In this document: positions 33,309 through 41,934 of the stretch, piece by piece | How the letters are laid out: the number at the start of each line of letters is the position of its first letter | Position numbering within the stretch: the stretch's first letter is position 1 | Notes under the pieces: model-generated | What the model saw: only the letters and a program-made list of their open reading frames with translations | Database searches by the model: none | What the model was told of the DNA's origin: nothing | Position numbers and translations under genes: made by a program | Origin: G965267335 sp965267335 | GTDB taxonomy: Bacteria > Bacteroidota > Bacteroidia > Cytophagales > JAAEPT01 | Assembly (NCBI GenBank): GCA_965267335.1 | Contig: OZ253953.1 | Span: 1 to 64,000 of the forward strand | DNA length: 64,000 nucleotides | Direction: 5' to 3'

Positions 33309-35420
33309 ATGCAGTTCAAGTTTTTTAAGTCTGCCCTGTTGGCAGCGCTATTTGTTTTAAGTATCAATTTCACTCACGCTCAATTCAGAGTAGTTGGATA
33401 TATGCCTACCTGGGGAAACTGGGCAGGATTTGTAAACAGTGCAGACTGGTCGAAGTTGACACATGTCAATATTGCCTTCGGGAATCCTAATGGTAGCGGA
33501 CAAATTGAAGAGGGGCTCTCAGATTTGGATATAGCCAACCTTGTGAACCGAGTCCATGCTGAAGGAGGAAAAGTATTAATATCATTAGGTGGAGCCAGCG
33601 CTCCGTCATATGATTCATGGCTCTCTGCCGCAAACCGAGACCAGTTTGTACAAAACGTACTTGATTATGTAGAGTACCATAACCTGGATGGGGTAGACGT
33701 TGATCTTGAAGGAGGAAACATTCCAACCAACTATGATGAGTTCGTAGTAGCCCTGGCTGATTCGCTTCAACCGGAGGGAAAACTAGTTACGGCAGCCCTG
33801 GGAACCTGGTACAGCTGGGAAATACCGCAAGCCGCTTTAGATGCCTTTGATTGGGTCAATATCATGTCATATGACAAAACGGGACCATGGAATCCTGGTA
33901 ATCCCGGGCAGCATTCTTCCTATCAGCATGCCATAGACGATCTTGCACACTGGAAAGGCCGGGGACTAAGTTCAAACGAAGTTGTTCTGGGAGTACCTTT
34001 CTACGGATACGATTTTGACAATTCTGGCGCTTATACGACCTATAGCACAATTGTAAACTCCAATGTCGGAGCTGAAAACACAGACCAGGTTGGTCAAATC
34101 TACTACAACGGACAACCAACCATGGAAGACAAAACAGAACTTGCCTGGACAGAAGCTTCAGGAGTCATGATTTGGGAAATCACACAGGATGTTGCGGTTA
34201 CTGACAACCGATCATTGCTGCTGTCTATCTGCCAGACCGTTGATGGATTAATCGGCTTTCCTCAGGTTGAGATCACCTACCCTACAAATGGTGGTTATGT
34301 TTTGCAGGACTCCACTGTGACCATAGTGGCCTTGGCAACCGATACCAATGGCAGTATTGATAGTGTAAGCTTCTATGTTGATGGTGTGTTTATTGGAAGC
34401 GACTCGGACTCTTCCTATGAAGTAACATGGTCAAGCAACACGCTGGGAACCTATAATCTTACGGCTGTGGTGGTCGATAATGAAGGTAATACCATCACCT
34501 CAGCGACCAATATCATTACCGTGGCAGAACCACAAACGGCATTCAACGGTCCGCACAACATTCCTGGAACAATAGAAGCTGAAGACTATGACAATGGTGC
34601 ACAAGGCCAGGCTTATTACGATGCAGATGAAACAAATAATGGTGGTGAGTACCGAACTGACCGTGTTGATATCGAAGTAGCGCCAGGGGGCTACAATGTC
34701 GGGTGGATTGCTGATGGCGAGTGGATGGAATATACGGTTACTGTTGATACTACGGCCTCCTACCAGTTTAATTTCAGAGTTGCCTCCAATACCGGTGGTG
34801 GTAGGGTTCACTTAGAATTGGACGATATAGATATTACTGGTGATGTAAACATTGGGAACACGGGCGGTTGGCAATCATGGATCACTAAAAGTGTAGGTGG
34901 CATCAACCTTACCGCTGGGGACTATGTGCTTAAAATAGCCGTGGACGAAGGAAATTTCAATTTGGATTATATAACTGCCATTGTTGAGGTTTCTGGTGTT
35001 GACTGCAATGGTGACACCAGTGGTACCGCCACAATAGACCAGTGTCAAAACTGTTCAGGTGGAAACACAGGACTTACTCCGAATGAAGAATGTGCTGACT
35101 GCAACGGAGACCCCAATGGCACTGCATCCATAGATCAATGTAGCGCGTGCTCCGGGGGCAATACAGGTGTACCGGTGGATGATTGCCTGACTTCAATAAA
35201 TCCAGGTGTTTCTAATAATGCAATACTCTTATACCCGAATCCTTCTAATGGAATTATTCATATCCAATCAGTAGAAGATAATCATCATTGGAGGGTATAC
35301 AATACAATTGGAAATATGGTTAAAAACGGAGGGAACAAGACAATTGATCTTAGTAACTTATCTTCTGGTGTGTATCTAATACTTATAGATACCCATACTT
35401 TCAGAGTTGAAAAGTTATAA
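33309..35420 (+). CDS. Multidomain secreted chitinase: GH18, Ig-like, CBM6-like, Cys-rich repeats, T9SS domain
   Basis: 703 residues. Signal peptide (1-24); GH18 barrel (~26-312) with SLGGASAPS, catalytic DGVDVDLE (E134) and MSYDKTGPWN; an Ig-like domain (~318-398; VTIVALATDTNGSIDSVSFY); a CBM6-type domain (~405-550; GTIEAEDYDNG ... VGWIADGEWMEYTV); two Cys-rich repeats DCNGD-x7-IDQC-x2-CSGGNTG (~555-625); and a type A T9SS sorting domain (LYPNPSNGIIHIQ to the end). The enzyme should hydrolyse chitin at the cell surface while tethered to the polymer. A terminator-like inverted repeat follows at 35457. Confidence 0.93.
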   Translation: MQFKFFKSALLAALFVLSINFTHAQFRVVGYMPTWGNWAGFVNSADWSKLTHVNIAFGNPNGSGQIEEGLSDLDIANLVNRVHAEGGKVLISLGGASAPSYDSWLSAANRDQFVQNVLDYVEYHNLDGVDVDLEGGNIPTNYDEFVVALADSLQPEGKLVTAALGTWYSWEIPQAALDAFDWVNIMSYDKTGPWNPGNPGQHSSYQHAIDDLAHWKGRGLSSNEVVLGVPFYGYDFDNSGAYTTYSTIVNSNVGAENTDQVGQIYYNGQPTMEDKTELAWTEASGVMIWEITQDVAVTDNRSLLLSICQTVDGLIGFPQVEITYPTNGGYVLQDSTVTIVALATDTNGSIDSVSFYVDGVFIGSDSDSSYEVTWSSNTLGTYNLTAVVVDNEGNTITSATNIITVAEPQTAFNGPHNIPGTIEAEDYDNGAQGQAYYDADETNNGGEYRTDRVDIEVAPGGYNVGWIADGEWMEYTVTVDTTASYQFNFRVASNTGGGRVHLELDDIDITGDVNIGNTGGWQSWITKSVGGINLTAGDYVLKIAVDEGNFNLDYITAIVEVSGVDCNGDTSGTATIDQCQNCSGGNTGLTPNEECADCNGDPNGTASIDQCSACSGGNTGVPVDDCLTSINPGVSNNAILLYPNPSNGIIHIQSVEDNHHWRVYNTIGNMVKNGGNKTIDLSNLSSGVYLILIDTHTFRVEKL

Positions 35421-35456
35421 GACCAACTTTAGATTTCCTTTACTCCTTAGTTGTAT

Positions 35457-35521
35457 GGGGCTGTTTCAAAAATCATCATAGAAAGAACTATATCCTTTTT
35501 GCTTTCGAAACAGCCCCTCTT
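35457..35521 (+). terminator. Nested terminator hairpin after the chitinase gene
   Basis: Perfect 11-bp outer stem GGGGCTGTTTC (35457-35467) / GAAACAGCCCC (35507-35517) with an inner GAAAG/CTTTC pairing, followed by TCTTTTC. It lies 36 bp past the stop. Confidence 0.75.
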
Positions 35522-35567
35522 TTCGTTTGAAACTATTATCTTAAGCTAATAAATAACCAGCTAACCC

Positions 35568-36812
35568 ATGTTTCGACAAATCGTTCTGCTCCTACTGATA
35601 CCTGTCATAAGCTTAGGACAAAGCACTAATATTATTGCCTTAAGAAATGGGGCAAGATTGGTTTCAACCCCTCCATCGTACAAGGAAATGACGGAGCGCA
35701 ACTTGTTCCTTAAATATTCTCCGGGAGCATTATTTGATGAAACCAATGATATGTGGTGTTCCAAAAATGCCCGGTTTCCATTCATCTTTGTTGTAGAACT
35801 TGCAGAGGAATACTCTATTTCCAAGCTCACATTTGATAACAAATGTGAAGACTATTCCGGTATTGAAACAAAAAATATACAGATCGAATTTTCAACTACT
35901 TCCCCCACCTCCGGCTATCAGAAAATTGCAGATTATACACTAGAAAAAAGCAGAACGAATACTTTTGGCATCAATCCCGAAAGGGCACGTTGGATAAGGT
36001 TAACTATACTTTCTAATTATGGACATAGCAGCTGGGTTGAACTTGCCGAATTCGGTGCAATAGGAGTGCCGGCCAAAGAAATTGATCAAACCATCAACAT
36101 AAATGGCGCATGGAACACAAACTGGCAGAATATTGAATTTGTACAATCGGGAAGCAGCTTCACCGGATCATATGCCTATGACAATGTTCAAGGAGTTGTG
36201 AAAAACGGCAAAATCAAACGAAATGTCATTGAATTTGACTGGAAAGAGAATCATCTGGTCGGAAAAGCGAAACTATACCTTAATGAAGAAGGTAATCGAC
36301 TATCCGGGATATGGCAAAACTCCAGGCGACCTGACGATTTTGGCCTTTGGACCATGAAACGAGACAAGGCCCGACCCATCGTGTATCAAGAAGAAGTGCA
36401 GGAACTGGAAGTACCTAAGAATGATACAGCCAAAGAGGTGGTTGAATACAATGGAGAGTCGGTAGCAATCGGAGAGAACATAATCATGGACAACGTTCTT
36501 TTTGTCAGATCAAAGGCTGAACTGTTAAATGAGTCATACAGTGAGCTTGACAGACTCATTGGAATTTTAAATGAAAACCCTGATTTGAAGGTGGAGCTAT
36601 CTGGACATACAGATAACAGTGGCAGTGCCAAACTAAATGTGCGGCTCTCGAAAGACCGGGTCGAGGCAGTAAAAAAATACCTCATATCAAAAGGCATAGA
36701 TGACGTAAGGATATCCGGTGAAGGCTATGGTCCCTATCAACCGATTACTGAAAACAGGACGGAAAACGAGAGACAAAAAAATCGAAGGGTAGAGTTTAAG
36801 TTGGTCAAATAA
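35568..36812 (+). CDS. OmpA-domain protein with discoidin-like N-terminal domain
   Basis: 414 residues. Signal peptide (~1-18), a discoidin/F5-8-type-like beta domain (~20-165; KYSPGALFDETNDMWCSK, ARWIRLTIL), a second beta domain (~175-265; GAWNTNWQNIEFVQSG), then an OmpA-like peptidoglycan-binding domain (~305-414) with LSGHTDNSGSAKLNVRLSKDRVEAVKKYL, including the Asp and Arg that hold diaminopimelate. It probably links the cell wall to an outer-membrane or periplasmic ligand. Its stop lies 5 bp from the stop of the convergent gene at 36818. Confidence 0.88.
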   Translation: MFRQIVLLLLIPVISLGQSTNIIALRNGARLVSTPPSYKEMTERNLFLKYSPGALFDETNDMWCSKNARFPFIFVVELAEEYSISKLTFDNKCEDYSGIETKNIQIEFSTTSPTSGYQKIADYTLEKSRTNTFGINPERARWIRLTILSNYGHSSWVELAEFGAIGVPAKEIDQTININGAWNTNWQNIEFVQSGSSFTGSYAYDNVQGVVKNGKIKRNVIEFDWKENHLVGKAKLYLNEEGNRLSGIWQNSRRPDDFGLWTMKRDKARPIVYQEEVQELEVPKNDTAKEVVEYNGESVAIGENIIMDNVLFVRSKAELLNESYSELDRLIGILNENPDLKVELSGHTDNSGSAKLNVRLSKDRVEAVKKYLISKGIDDVRISGEGYGPYQPITENRTENERQKNRRVEFKLVK

Positions 36813-36817
36813 TTCAA

Positions 36818-37774
36818 CTACCGACTCTCAAAAGTGAGACTTTGTGTATTTAATGACTTATAGCCCGGAAACTCAAATCGGTCGGACGAATGGTGAGTAA
36901 CAATCCACCCTGTTGAAAGATCAAATATGACGGTTTCTTTACTTTCAAGAGTCAAATCAGGAAGTTGCAAATCAGCCTTGTCTTCATATTTTTCCTGAAT
37001 TTTATTGATCAGAAACTCCCGATCAAAAACCTGATCCACTTCCAGTTTTAATCTGTTTTGTGACATGGGCGTAGCCCTAACTTTTAATAGCGCGGGGAAA
37101 TTCACATTTGACCACTCACTGAACATATTCGGATCACTGACGAGAACTTCCTCTGTGGTTTCTCCGGCAGGGTCATACTGGTACTTATAAGCCTGGAATA
37201 TAATATTGATATTGTTTAATATGGTTTGGCTCGATTTATCACCAGACATTGCCATAAACATTTTAATCATATTCATCATGGAATCAAACTTAGAAGAGTA
37301 GTCCGCTTCGGGATTCAATTCATTCAATACATCTTTCACCACGACCAAGGATTGATCCATCACTTCGTCCATATTTTCAACTCTGTAAGCTTGTCCGCTG
37401 GTTTTATATACTTTTACTTTAGTCTCAACTGAGGTCATAGCCCCTGCTATACGATCCAGAATAGACATAAAGCTCCCCATAAGGGTATCCACTAGCTGAT
37501 TGTCTCCAGACATTTCCATATCATAATCTTCTATCTGCTGTTGAGAGTACATCAGCGTATAATTATCCTCATCATCAAGTACCTCCAGGTTATAAGCGGA
37601 GCTAACGTCCATATCAAAAAGTAAAGTATCACTTACCCAAGTCTCACTTTGCTTCTTTAGTGTGACATACTTTTTATCACCTTTTTTCCAGTTTGGAGAG
37701 ACTGATTTTATGGATTGAGCAAACGACTTCGGAATTACTATTGCTAGTATTAATACAAAAAAATACTTCTTCAT
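36818..37774 (-). CDS. Secreted DUF6263-like protein
   Basis: 318 residues with a signal peptide (MKKYFFVLILAIVIPKSFAQ). A beta-rich core with WKKGDKKYVTLKKQ and a Met-rich central helix region (MMNMIKMFMAMSGDK) fit the DUF6263 pattern of Bacteroidota. No catalytic residues are evident. It may form one transcription unit with the upstream pentapeptide-repeat gene, whose stop is 3 bp from this start. Confidence 0.7.
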   Translation of the reverse strand: MKKYFFVLILAIVIPKSFAQSIKSVSPNWKKGDKKYVTLKKQSETWVSDTLLFDMDVSSAYNLEVLDDEDNYTLMYSQQQIEDYDMEMSGDNQLVDTLMGSFMSILDRIAGAMTSVETKVKVYKTSGQAYRVENMDEVMDQSLVVVKDVLNELNPEADYSSKFDSMMNMIKMFMAMSGDKSSQTILNNINIIFQAYKYQYDPAGETTEEVLVSDPNMFSEWSNVNFPALLKVRATPMSQNRLKLEVDQVFDREFLINKIQEKYEDKADLQLPDLTLESKETVIFDLSTGWIVTHHSSDRFEFPGYKSLNTQSLTFESR

Positions 37775-37777
37775 CTT

Positions 37778-38338
37778 TTAAATTATTTCTATATCATGGT
37801 GAGCCAAGAGCCCAGCTAATTCCTCTCTTGAGAATTTTGCCTTGGTTATTTTATTGATCTCCGGATTGATCAAAAAGTTGCTCGAAGTGGATAAATCGAC
37901 CTCCCTTAAATCCGTATTTTCAAATAGGGCCAGGGACAAATCACATTCCTTAAAAAGAGCTTGAGTCAGATTGCAGTTCACGAAGTCTACCTCCCTTAAG
38001 GTACAGTTATCGAAAACCGTCCTTTTCAAGTCTCTGCTATAAAAAGACGACAAATCAAGTGTGCAATGCTTAAAGCTAGTTTCAAAGAGAAATTCATTGC
38101 AGTCATCAAATTGTAATCCCATCATCTTACAGGATTCGAACTTAACGGACCGCAAGGCAGTGTTGACCAATTTTGCCGAACTGAAATTACAGTTTGAAAA
38201 AGTACATTCCGAAAATACGACATCACTTAAGTCAGCTTCTGAAAAATCGCAACTATCAAACTCACAATATTCATACTCACTTTCCTCCGAAGATTCTGAT
38301 GAAAAAATGAGTCCTTTGTAGTTTTCGTCTATTGGCAT
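37778..38338 (-). CDS. Pentapeptide-repeat protein
   Basis: 186 residues formed mostly of A(D/N)LxX-type pentapeptides (CDFSEADLSDVVFSECTFSN, TVFDNCTLREVDFVNCNLTQ) that fold as a right-handed quadrilateral beta-helix. Cys, Phe and Leu alternate at the inward positions. Known members mimic DNA and inhibit gyrase, or serve other binding roles, but most are uncharacterised. It lies divergent from the AHSA1/ArsR pair, with 80 bp between the starts, which includes the operator at 38398-38417. Confidence 0.88.
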   Translation of the reverse strand: MPIDENYKGLIFSSESSEESEYEYCEFDSCDFSEADLSDVVFSECTFSNCNFSSAKLVNTALRSVKFESCKMMGLQFDDCNEFLFETSFKHCTLDLSSFYSRDLKRTVFDNCTLREVDFVNCNLTQALFKECDLSLALFENTDLREVDLSTSSNFLINPEINKITKAKFSREELAGLLAHHDIEII

Positions 38339-38397
38339 AATTGATTCCTTCCAGTAAAGTAAAATTTTCTTTTCTCAATCTCCAAATGATTCTTAAA

Positions 38398-38417
38398 TTG
38401 CAACCAAATAGTTGCAA
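38398..38417. promoter_or_regulatory. Operator of ArsR type upstream of the AHSA1-ArsR operon
   Basis: TTGCAACCAAATAGTTGCAA: perfect 7-bp inverted repeat with 6-bp spacer, ending one base before the ATG at 38419. The core GCAACCAAATAGTTGCA recurs twice before the DinB gene at 41789 with only one or two base changes. Confidence 0.75.
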
Positions 38418-38418
38418 A

Positions 38419-38823
38419 ATGAATGATGTTATTACTAAAAAGCACTATTACAGTCACCCAATTGGGGCTGTATGGAATGCAATTTCTGATGCCAAGGAAA
38501 TTTCCTCCTGGTTTATACAAGCTGACTTCAGGCCTGAGGAAGGCTATGACTATACTTTTAAGCATGAGGATACTGTGATCAAGGGGAAAGTATTAAAGGC
38601 AAACCCGGTTTATGAATTGGTATACACCTGGGTCGTTGGAGACACTGAAGTAGAAACAGTGGTAAGCTGGAAACTTTCGGAAAAGGATGGAGGCACAGAA
38701 CTCATTCTTGAGCACTCAGGAATAAGCAATTATCCCGGTGAAACAGCGGTGGTGATGTTCACCAATTTTAATGGAGGCTGGCAATCGTGCATTGAGAACC
38801 TGGAACAACATTTAAGGAAATAG
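38419..38823 (+). CDS. AHSA1-type SRPBCC domain protein
   Basis: 134 residues beginning MNDVITKKHYYSHPIGAVWNAI, the START/SRPBCC fold of the AHSA1 (activator of Hsp90 ATPase 1-like) family. The cavity motif WFIQADFRPEEGYDYTF and the C-terminal GWQSCIENLEQHL are typical. These proteins bind small hydrophobic ligands. ATG 38419 is used; an earlier in-frame ATG at 38341 would start inside the operator region. It is followed 2 bp later by an ArsR regulator, a common pairing in which the SRPBCC protein and regulator are co-expressed. Confidence 0.88.
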   Translation: MNDVITKKHYYSHPIGAVWNAISDAKEISSWFIQADFRPEEGYDYTFKHEDTVIKGKVLKANPVYELVYTWVVGDTEVETVVSWKLSEKDGGTELILEHSGISNYPGETAVVMFTNFNGGWQSCIENLEQHLRK

Positions 38824-38825
38824 CT

Positions 38826-39161
38826 ATGCAAAAAAAGTCTATTGTCAACAAGATATTTAAAGCAATCGCTGATCCCACAAGGAGGGAAATATTCCATGTT
38901 CTAATGCTTGCGGGGTCAGCAATGTCACTCACTCAAATTTCGGAAAAGTTTGATATCACACGGCAAGGGGTAACTAAGCACGTAAAACTTCTTGAAGATG
39001 CGGGGCTCATTAGAATATCGAATCAGGGCCGGGAACGCTTTTGTGAAGCCAATCCTACTCCACTCAAAGAAATTAAGGACTGGGTGGCGGTGTATGAAAA
39101 ATTCTGGGGAGATAAGCTGACAGGCCTGGGAAGTTACTTAGACAAAAAGAAAGAGTCCTAG
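38826..39161 (+). CDS. ArsR-family transcription regulator
   Basis: 111 residues with the winged-helix signature AIADPTRREIFHVLM, recognition helix near DITRQGVTKHVKLLEDAGL and RERFCEANP. It lacks the CXC metal sites of ArsR/SmtB sensors, so it is the non-metal subgroup that regulates AHSA1 and DinB genes. It is the second gene of an operon with its operator before the first gene. A similar regulator with GTAAC-type operators lies at 48084. Confidence 0.92.
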   Translation: MQKKSIVNKIFKAIADPTRREIFHVLMLAGSAMSLTQISEKFDITRQGVTKHVKLLEDAGLIRISNQGRERFCEANPTPLKEIKDWVAVYEKFWGDKLTGLGSYLDKKKES

Positions 39162-39200
39162 TCAAAAACATATGCGAAGACACAAATAATTGGATACTCC

Positions 39201-39653
39201 TTAGTTGCCCGCTAAATTAACCTCGGTCACAACACTTTCAACACCGTCCTGAGCAGCATTCTGATGAACTCCTTTTTGAGCTTCCCGCTTTTCAGTCCAG
39301 CCATTTAGTTTCTCACTAATACTCACCATCAAGTTTTTCAATGACTTAATCTCGTCCTTTGTCTCACGGTCAAGCTCCTGCCCAGAGTTCTTAACTACCT
39401 CTTTGAACTCATTAATATCACTACGAAGCTTCTTTCTGAACTTTTTGAAATCCTTCCTAAGTTGTTTTTTTTCGTTATATGTGGAATCACAAATCTTATT
39501 TGCGAACTGAAAAATATCAGCTTCTATGATCTCAACAAACTCATCAAAATCATGATCCGGTTCTCCAATATGATTAATTGACTGAGATTGGGCCGGTATC
39601 TGGGTGCCGAAAATAATTACTACTAAAATTGATATTTTTTTAATTGTTCTCAT
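39201..39653 (-). CDS. Secreted coiled-coil protein, paralogue of the gene at 39835
   Basis: 150 residues with a signal peptide, then a long charged helical region with SEKKQLRKDF-like heptads (YNEKKQLRKDFKKFRKKLRS) and no Cys-based motif besides one early Cys. The C-terminus is less charged. Shares the sequence pattern EADI/KQLRKD/KxLxxDIxEF with the adjacent gene, indicating duplication. It should be a periplasmic helical protein of unknown function, last in the leftward envelope operon. Confidence 0.72.
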   Translation of the reverse strand: MRTIKKISILVVIIFGTQIPAQSQSINHIGEPDHDFDEFVEIIEADIFQFANKICDSTYNEKKQLRKDFKKFRKKLRSDINEFKEVVKNSGQELDRETKDEIKSLKNLMVSISEKLNGWTEKREAQKGVHQNAAQDGVESVVTEVNLAGN

Positions 39654-39834
39654 GTCTATGGTTTTTTTGGTTAAAAAAAGTGTAAGGTGAAAACTTCCGG
39701 TTCTTAAGCTCTAAAACGATCTCATTAAAAACCGTTCAGAGCTATAAGATAACCAAGAAGCACTTGGCCCTGATTGAGTACAAGTAATCTGAGGTTCCTA
39801 AAAAATTGCACCAAATCCGGGCCTTGAATAATTA

Positions 39835-40290
39835 TTACTCGTCTTTCTCGACAGTATCACTAACTTCATCCGCAAAATCCTCAACTCCATTCATTATCAC
39901 TTTCTTTTCCTCGTTCCAGTTCTCTTCCAGTTGACGACTCCATTCATCAAATTCCTGGTCCAGGTCCTTCATAGATTTACGGATTGCCTTTACGGCCTTG
40001 TCTGTTTTCTGATCCATTTTCTGTCCGGTTCTCATCATATCCTGACCAAAATCATCGAGCTCACGATCCAACTCTCCCCAAATTCTTCGCAAGTCCTTGC
40101 GTAACTGTTTTCTATCTTCGTAGGCAGCCTCTGACAAAAGTTTTGAAACTTCATTGATATCCTTTTCAATTTGCTTCATTACCATTTCAAAGTCAGGTTT
40201 TTTATCTTTTTTGACCTTTTGAGCAAGGGCCACCGGGTTTATTAGTAAAGTGGCGAAAAGAAATATTGATATATATTTAAGTGTATTCAT
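39835..40290 (-). CDS. Secreted coiled-coil protein, paralogue of the gene at 39201
   Basis: 151 residues with a signal peptide (MNTLKYISIFLFATLLINPVALAQ minus the first residues), then a helical charged domain (IEKDINEVSKLLSEAAYEDR, KAIRKSMKDLDQEFDEWSRQ). The region around YEDRKQLRKDLRRIWGELDR aligns with YNEKKQLRKDF of the paralogue. The strong amphipathic pattern suggests a bundle or coiled coil in the periplasm. No enzymatic feature. Confidence 0.72.
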   Translation of the reverse strand: MNTLKYISIFLFATLLINPVALAQKVKKDKKPDFEMVMKQIEKDINEVSKLLSEAAYEDRKQLRKDLRRIWGELDRELDDFGQDMMRTGQKMDQKTDKAVKAIRKSMKDLDQEFDEWSRQLEENWNEEKKVIMNGVEDFADEVSDTVEKDE

Positions 40291-40315
40291 AGTTAATTGG
40301 TTTTAGATTAAACGA

Positions 40316-40957
40316 TTACTTGGTATTTGAAATAAGGGTATATCCAAGGCTTAGAATTACCTGAGAATTCCTTATGTCGGTATTGAATTTTTCATTGCCG
40401 ATCTTTATGCTTTCCCCAAATGACTGAAGATCGCTTTCGTACTTGAGGTCCAGTATAAAACGGTCACCAAGGTCAAGGCCGATTCCTGCCTGATACCCGA
40501 TAGTAGCGTTATTATAGTTTTCCTTTATGTATGGATATACATCCGTTTCCCGAGCGTCCTCTTTAAGTAGAAGCGTAAAACTCGGCCCTGCCTGTATCCG
40601 GAAGTTGCCAAAGTTTCTACCGAATAAAATAGGGAAGTCGAACTTATCGTATTTCAGCGTTCGCACTTCATCACCTGAGGTTTCGGAGTTGAGCTTTACC
40701 TTTCCTTGTGAATGGGTGAAGAGAGCCTCCGGTTGCACATAGAAACTTCCAATTTTAAATCGGGAGAATAATCCTATATGTACTCCGAAAAGAGCCTTAT
40801 CCGAGTCGAAAGTGTAGCTATTACCTGAGTGATCGATACTTTCGTCAATATCGACCCATGAGGCACCCAAGCCCGCCTTAGGGCCGAGCAATGGTTGAGC
40901 CATGAGATAAGACCCGGTTAAGAAGGTCAATAAAAAGTAAGAAACGATTCTTTTCAT
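40316..40957 (-). CDS. Outer-membrane beta-barrel protein (PorT-like fold)
   Basis: 213 residues. Signal peptide (MKRIVSYFLLTFLTGSYLMA), then alternating strands with a Gly-rich start LLGPKAGLGASWVD and a terminal strand ending in aromatic-rich SLGYTLIS. The pattern fits the eight-stranded PorT-like barrel family (OMP_b-brl) common in Bacteroidota. Function unknown. It lies between DUF1328 and two coiled-coil genes in a probable four-gene leftward operon. Confidence 0.82.
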   Translation of the reverse strand: MKRIVSYFLLTFLTGSYLMAQPLLGPKAGLGASWVDIDESIDHSGNSYTFDSDKALFGVHIGLFSRFKIGSFYVQPEALFTHSQGKVKLNSETSGDEVRTLKYDKFDFPILFGRNFGNFRIQAGPSFTLLLKEDARETDVYPYIKENYNNATIGYQAGIGLDLGDRFILDLKYESDLQSFGESIKIGNEKFNTDIRNSQVILSLGYTLISNTK

Positions 40958-40990
40958 TTGTTCAGGTTTAAGGGTTCAACAATTAATGCT

Positions 40991-41158
40991 TTATTTAAAC
41001 TCTCTGATTATCCCCAGGACAAAAATGATCACCAAAGCGGCAATGGTAACAAAGAAGAATGCCTTAGCGATATCTGCAAATGCAGCTGCCATACCTGAGT
41101 AACCAAATATTGCTGAGATTATAGAAAGTATTAGAAATAATATTATCCATCGTATCAT
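40991..41158 (-). CDS. DUF1328 small membrane protein (YtjA-like)
   Basis: 55 residues, read by eye: begins MIRWIILFLILSIISAIFGY and ends LVIIFVLGIIREFK. Two hydrophobic helices with the central SGMAAAFADIAKAFFF match the DUF1328/YtjA family of tiny inner-membrane proteins, often stress-induced. It is the first gene of the leftward envelope operon (41158 to 39201). Confidence 0.85.
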   Translation of the reverse strand: MIRWIILFLILSIISAIFGYSGMAAAFADIAKAFFFVTIAALVIIFVLGIIREFK

Positions 41159-41250
41159 AGTTCTCGTGTTTAGTTAAGTTATTTATACAGTTGGAAAAAC
41201 TATGCCAGTACGATATCGGTCTGATAAGCAGTTTTTTTTGAACAAAAAAA

Positions 41251-41274
41251 TACCCACCTCAACAAAGGTGGGTA
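41251..41274 (-). terminator. Terminator of the DinB gene
   Basis: Perfect 9-bp arms TACCCACCT (41251-41259) and AGGTGGGTA (41266-41274) with loop CAACAA; the minus strand continues TTTTTTT. It is 36 bp past the stop at 41310. Confidence 0.85.
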
Positions 41275-41309
41275 GTAATTTCTACAACTCTGTTATGTGG
41301 GTGTAGCCC

Positions 41310-41789
41310 TTAGTTGGACTTCATAGGCTCAAGTCCAACCAACCTTCTTGCATAACCCAATTGGCCGATGTGATAGGCTTCATGGTAGATAAAAAATGAA
41401 ATGATATCAGACAGGGCGGGTTTTTCCGGTGCTGATTTATTATCAAGCTGCTCATCAGTCATTGATCCTATCTGGCGCATGAGCTTCTCACTGATCGATG
41501 GAAATAGTGCCTTAATTTCCTCAATAGATTTGAAATTTTCTCCCTCCAACTTTTCCCAGTATAGGTTTCCAAAAGGATTCTGGTCTTCCACCCCGAGCAT
41601 ATTGGCCAGCATATATCTACAATGCAATACATGACCCAATAACCAATTCATATGATTGGCTGTTGTGAGTGGACGAACCAGTGCCGTATCATTTTCCAGG
41701 TTCTCAAATGCATTATTATAAATGCTCTCCTGGTACTGAAACATGCTGACAAATGTTTGTGCTTTCGTGTTTGTTTTTTGATCAATCAT
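41310..41789 (-). CDS. DinB/YfiT-family protein
   Basis: 159 residues from ATG 41789 (MIDQKTNTKAQTFVSMFQ); earlier in-frame codons give implausible hydrophobic sequence. Three His on a four-helix bundle are visible: TANHMNWLLGHVLHCRYML and YHEAYHIGQLGYARRL, which bind Ni, Zn or Fe in the family. Members act as metal-dependent thiol (bacillithiol/mycothiol) transferases or have unknown roles. Two operators of the ArsR type lie directly upstream. Confidence 0.9.
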   Translation of the reverse strand: MIDQKTNTKAQTFVSMFQYQESIYNNAFENLENDTALVRPLTTANHMNWLLGHVLHCRYMLANMLGVEDQNPFGNLYWEKLEGENFKSIEEIKALFPSISEKLMRQIGSMTDEQLDNKSAPEKPALSDIISFFIYHEAYHIGQLGYARRLVGLEPMKSN

Positions 41790-41804
41790 AAGTTTATATT
41801 TAAA

Positions 41805-41822
41805 TGCAACTATATGGTTGCA
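41805..41822. promoter_or_regulatory. ArsR-type operator A before the DinB gene
   Basis: TGCAAC-TATATG-GTTGCA, perfect 6-bp inverted repeat with 6-bp spacer. On the minus strand it reads GCAACCATATAGTTGCA, one base different from the AHSA1-ArsR operator core. It begins 16 bp upstream of the start codon. Confidence 0.75.
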
Positions 41823-41846
41823 AATAAAATACCAAAAGAATCTAAA

Positions 41847-41863
41847 TGCAACTTTTTGGTTGC
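41847..41863. promoter_or_regulatory. ArsR-type operator B before the DinB gene
   Basis: TGCAAC-TTTTTG-GTTGC; on the minus strand GCAACCAAAAAGTTGCA. Its centre is 42 bp (four helical turns) from that of operator A, so both dimers would lie on the same DNA face. Confidence 0.7.
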
Positions 41864-41934
41864 TTTTATTTTCCTTTATCAGAAACCCTGAGAGGATGAA
41901 GTCAAGAAAGTAACTAAACTTTAGAAATGAGGCA

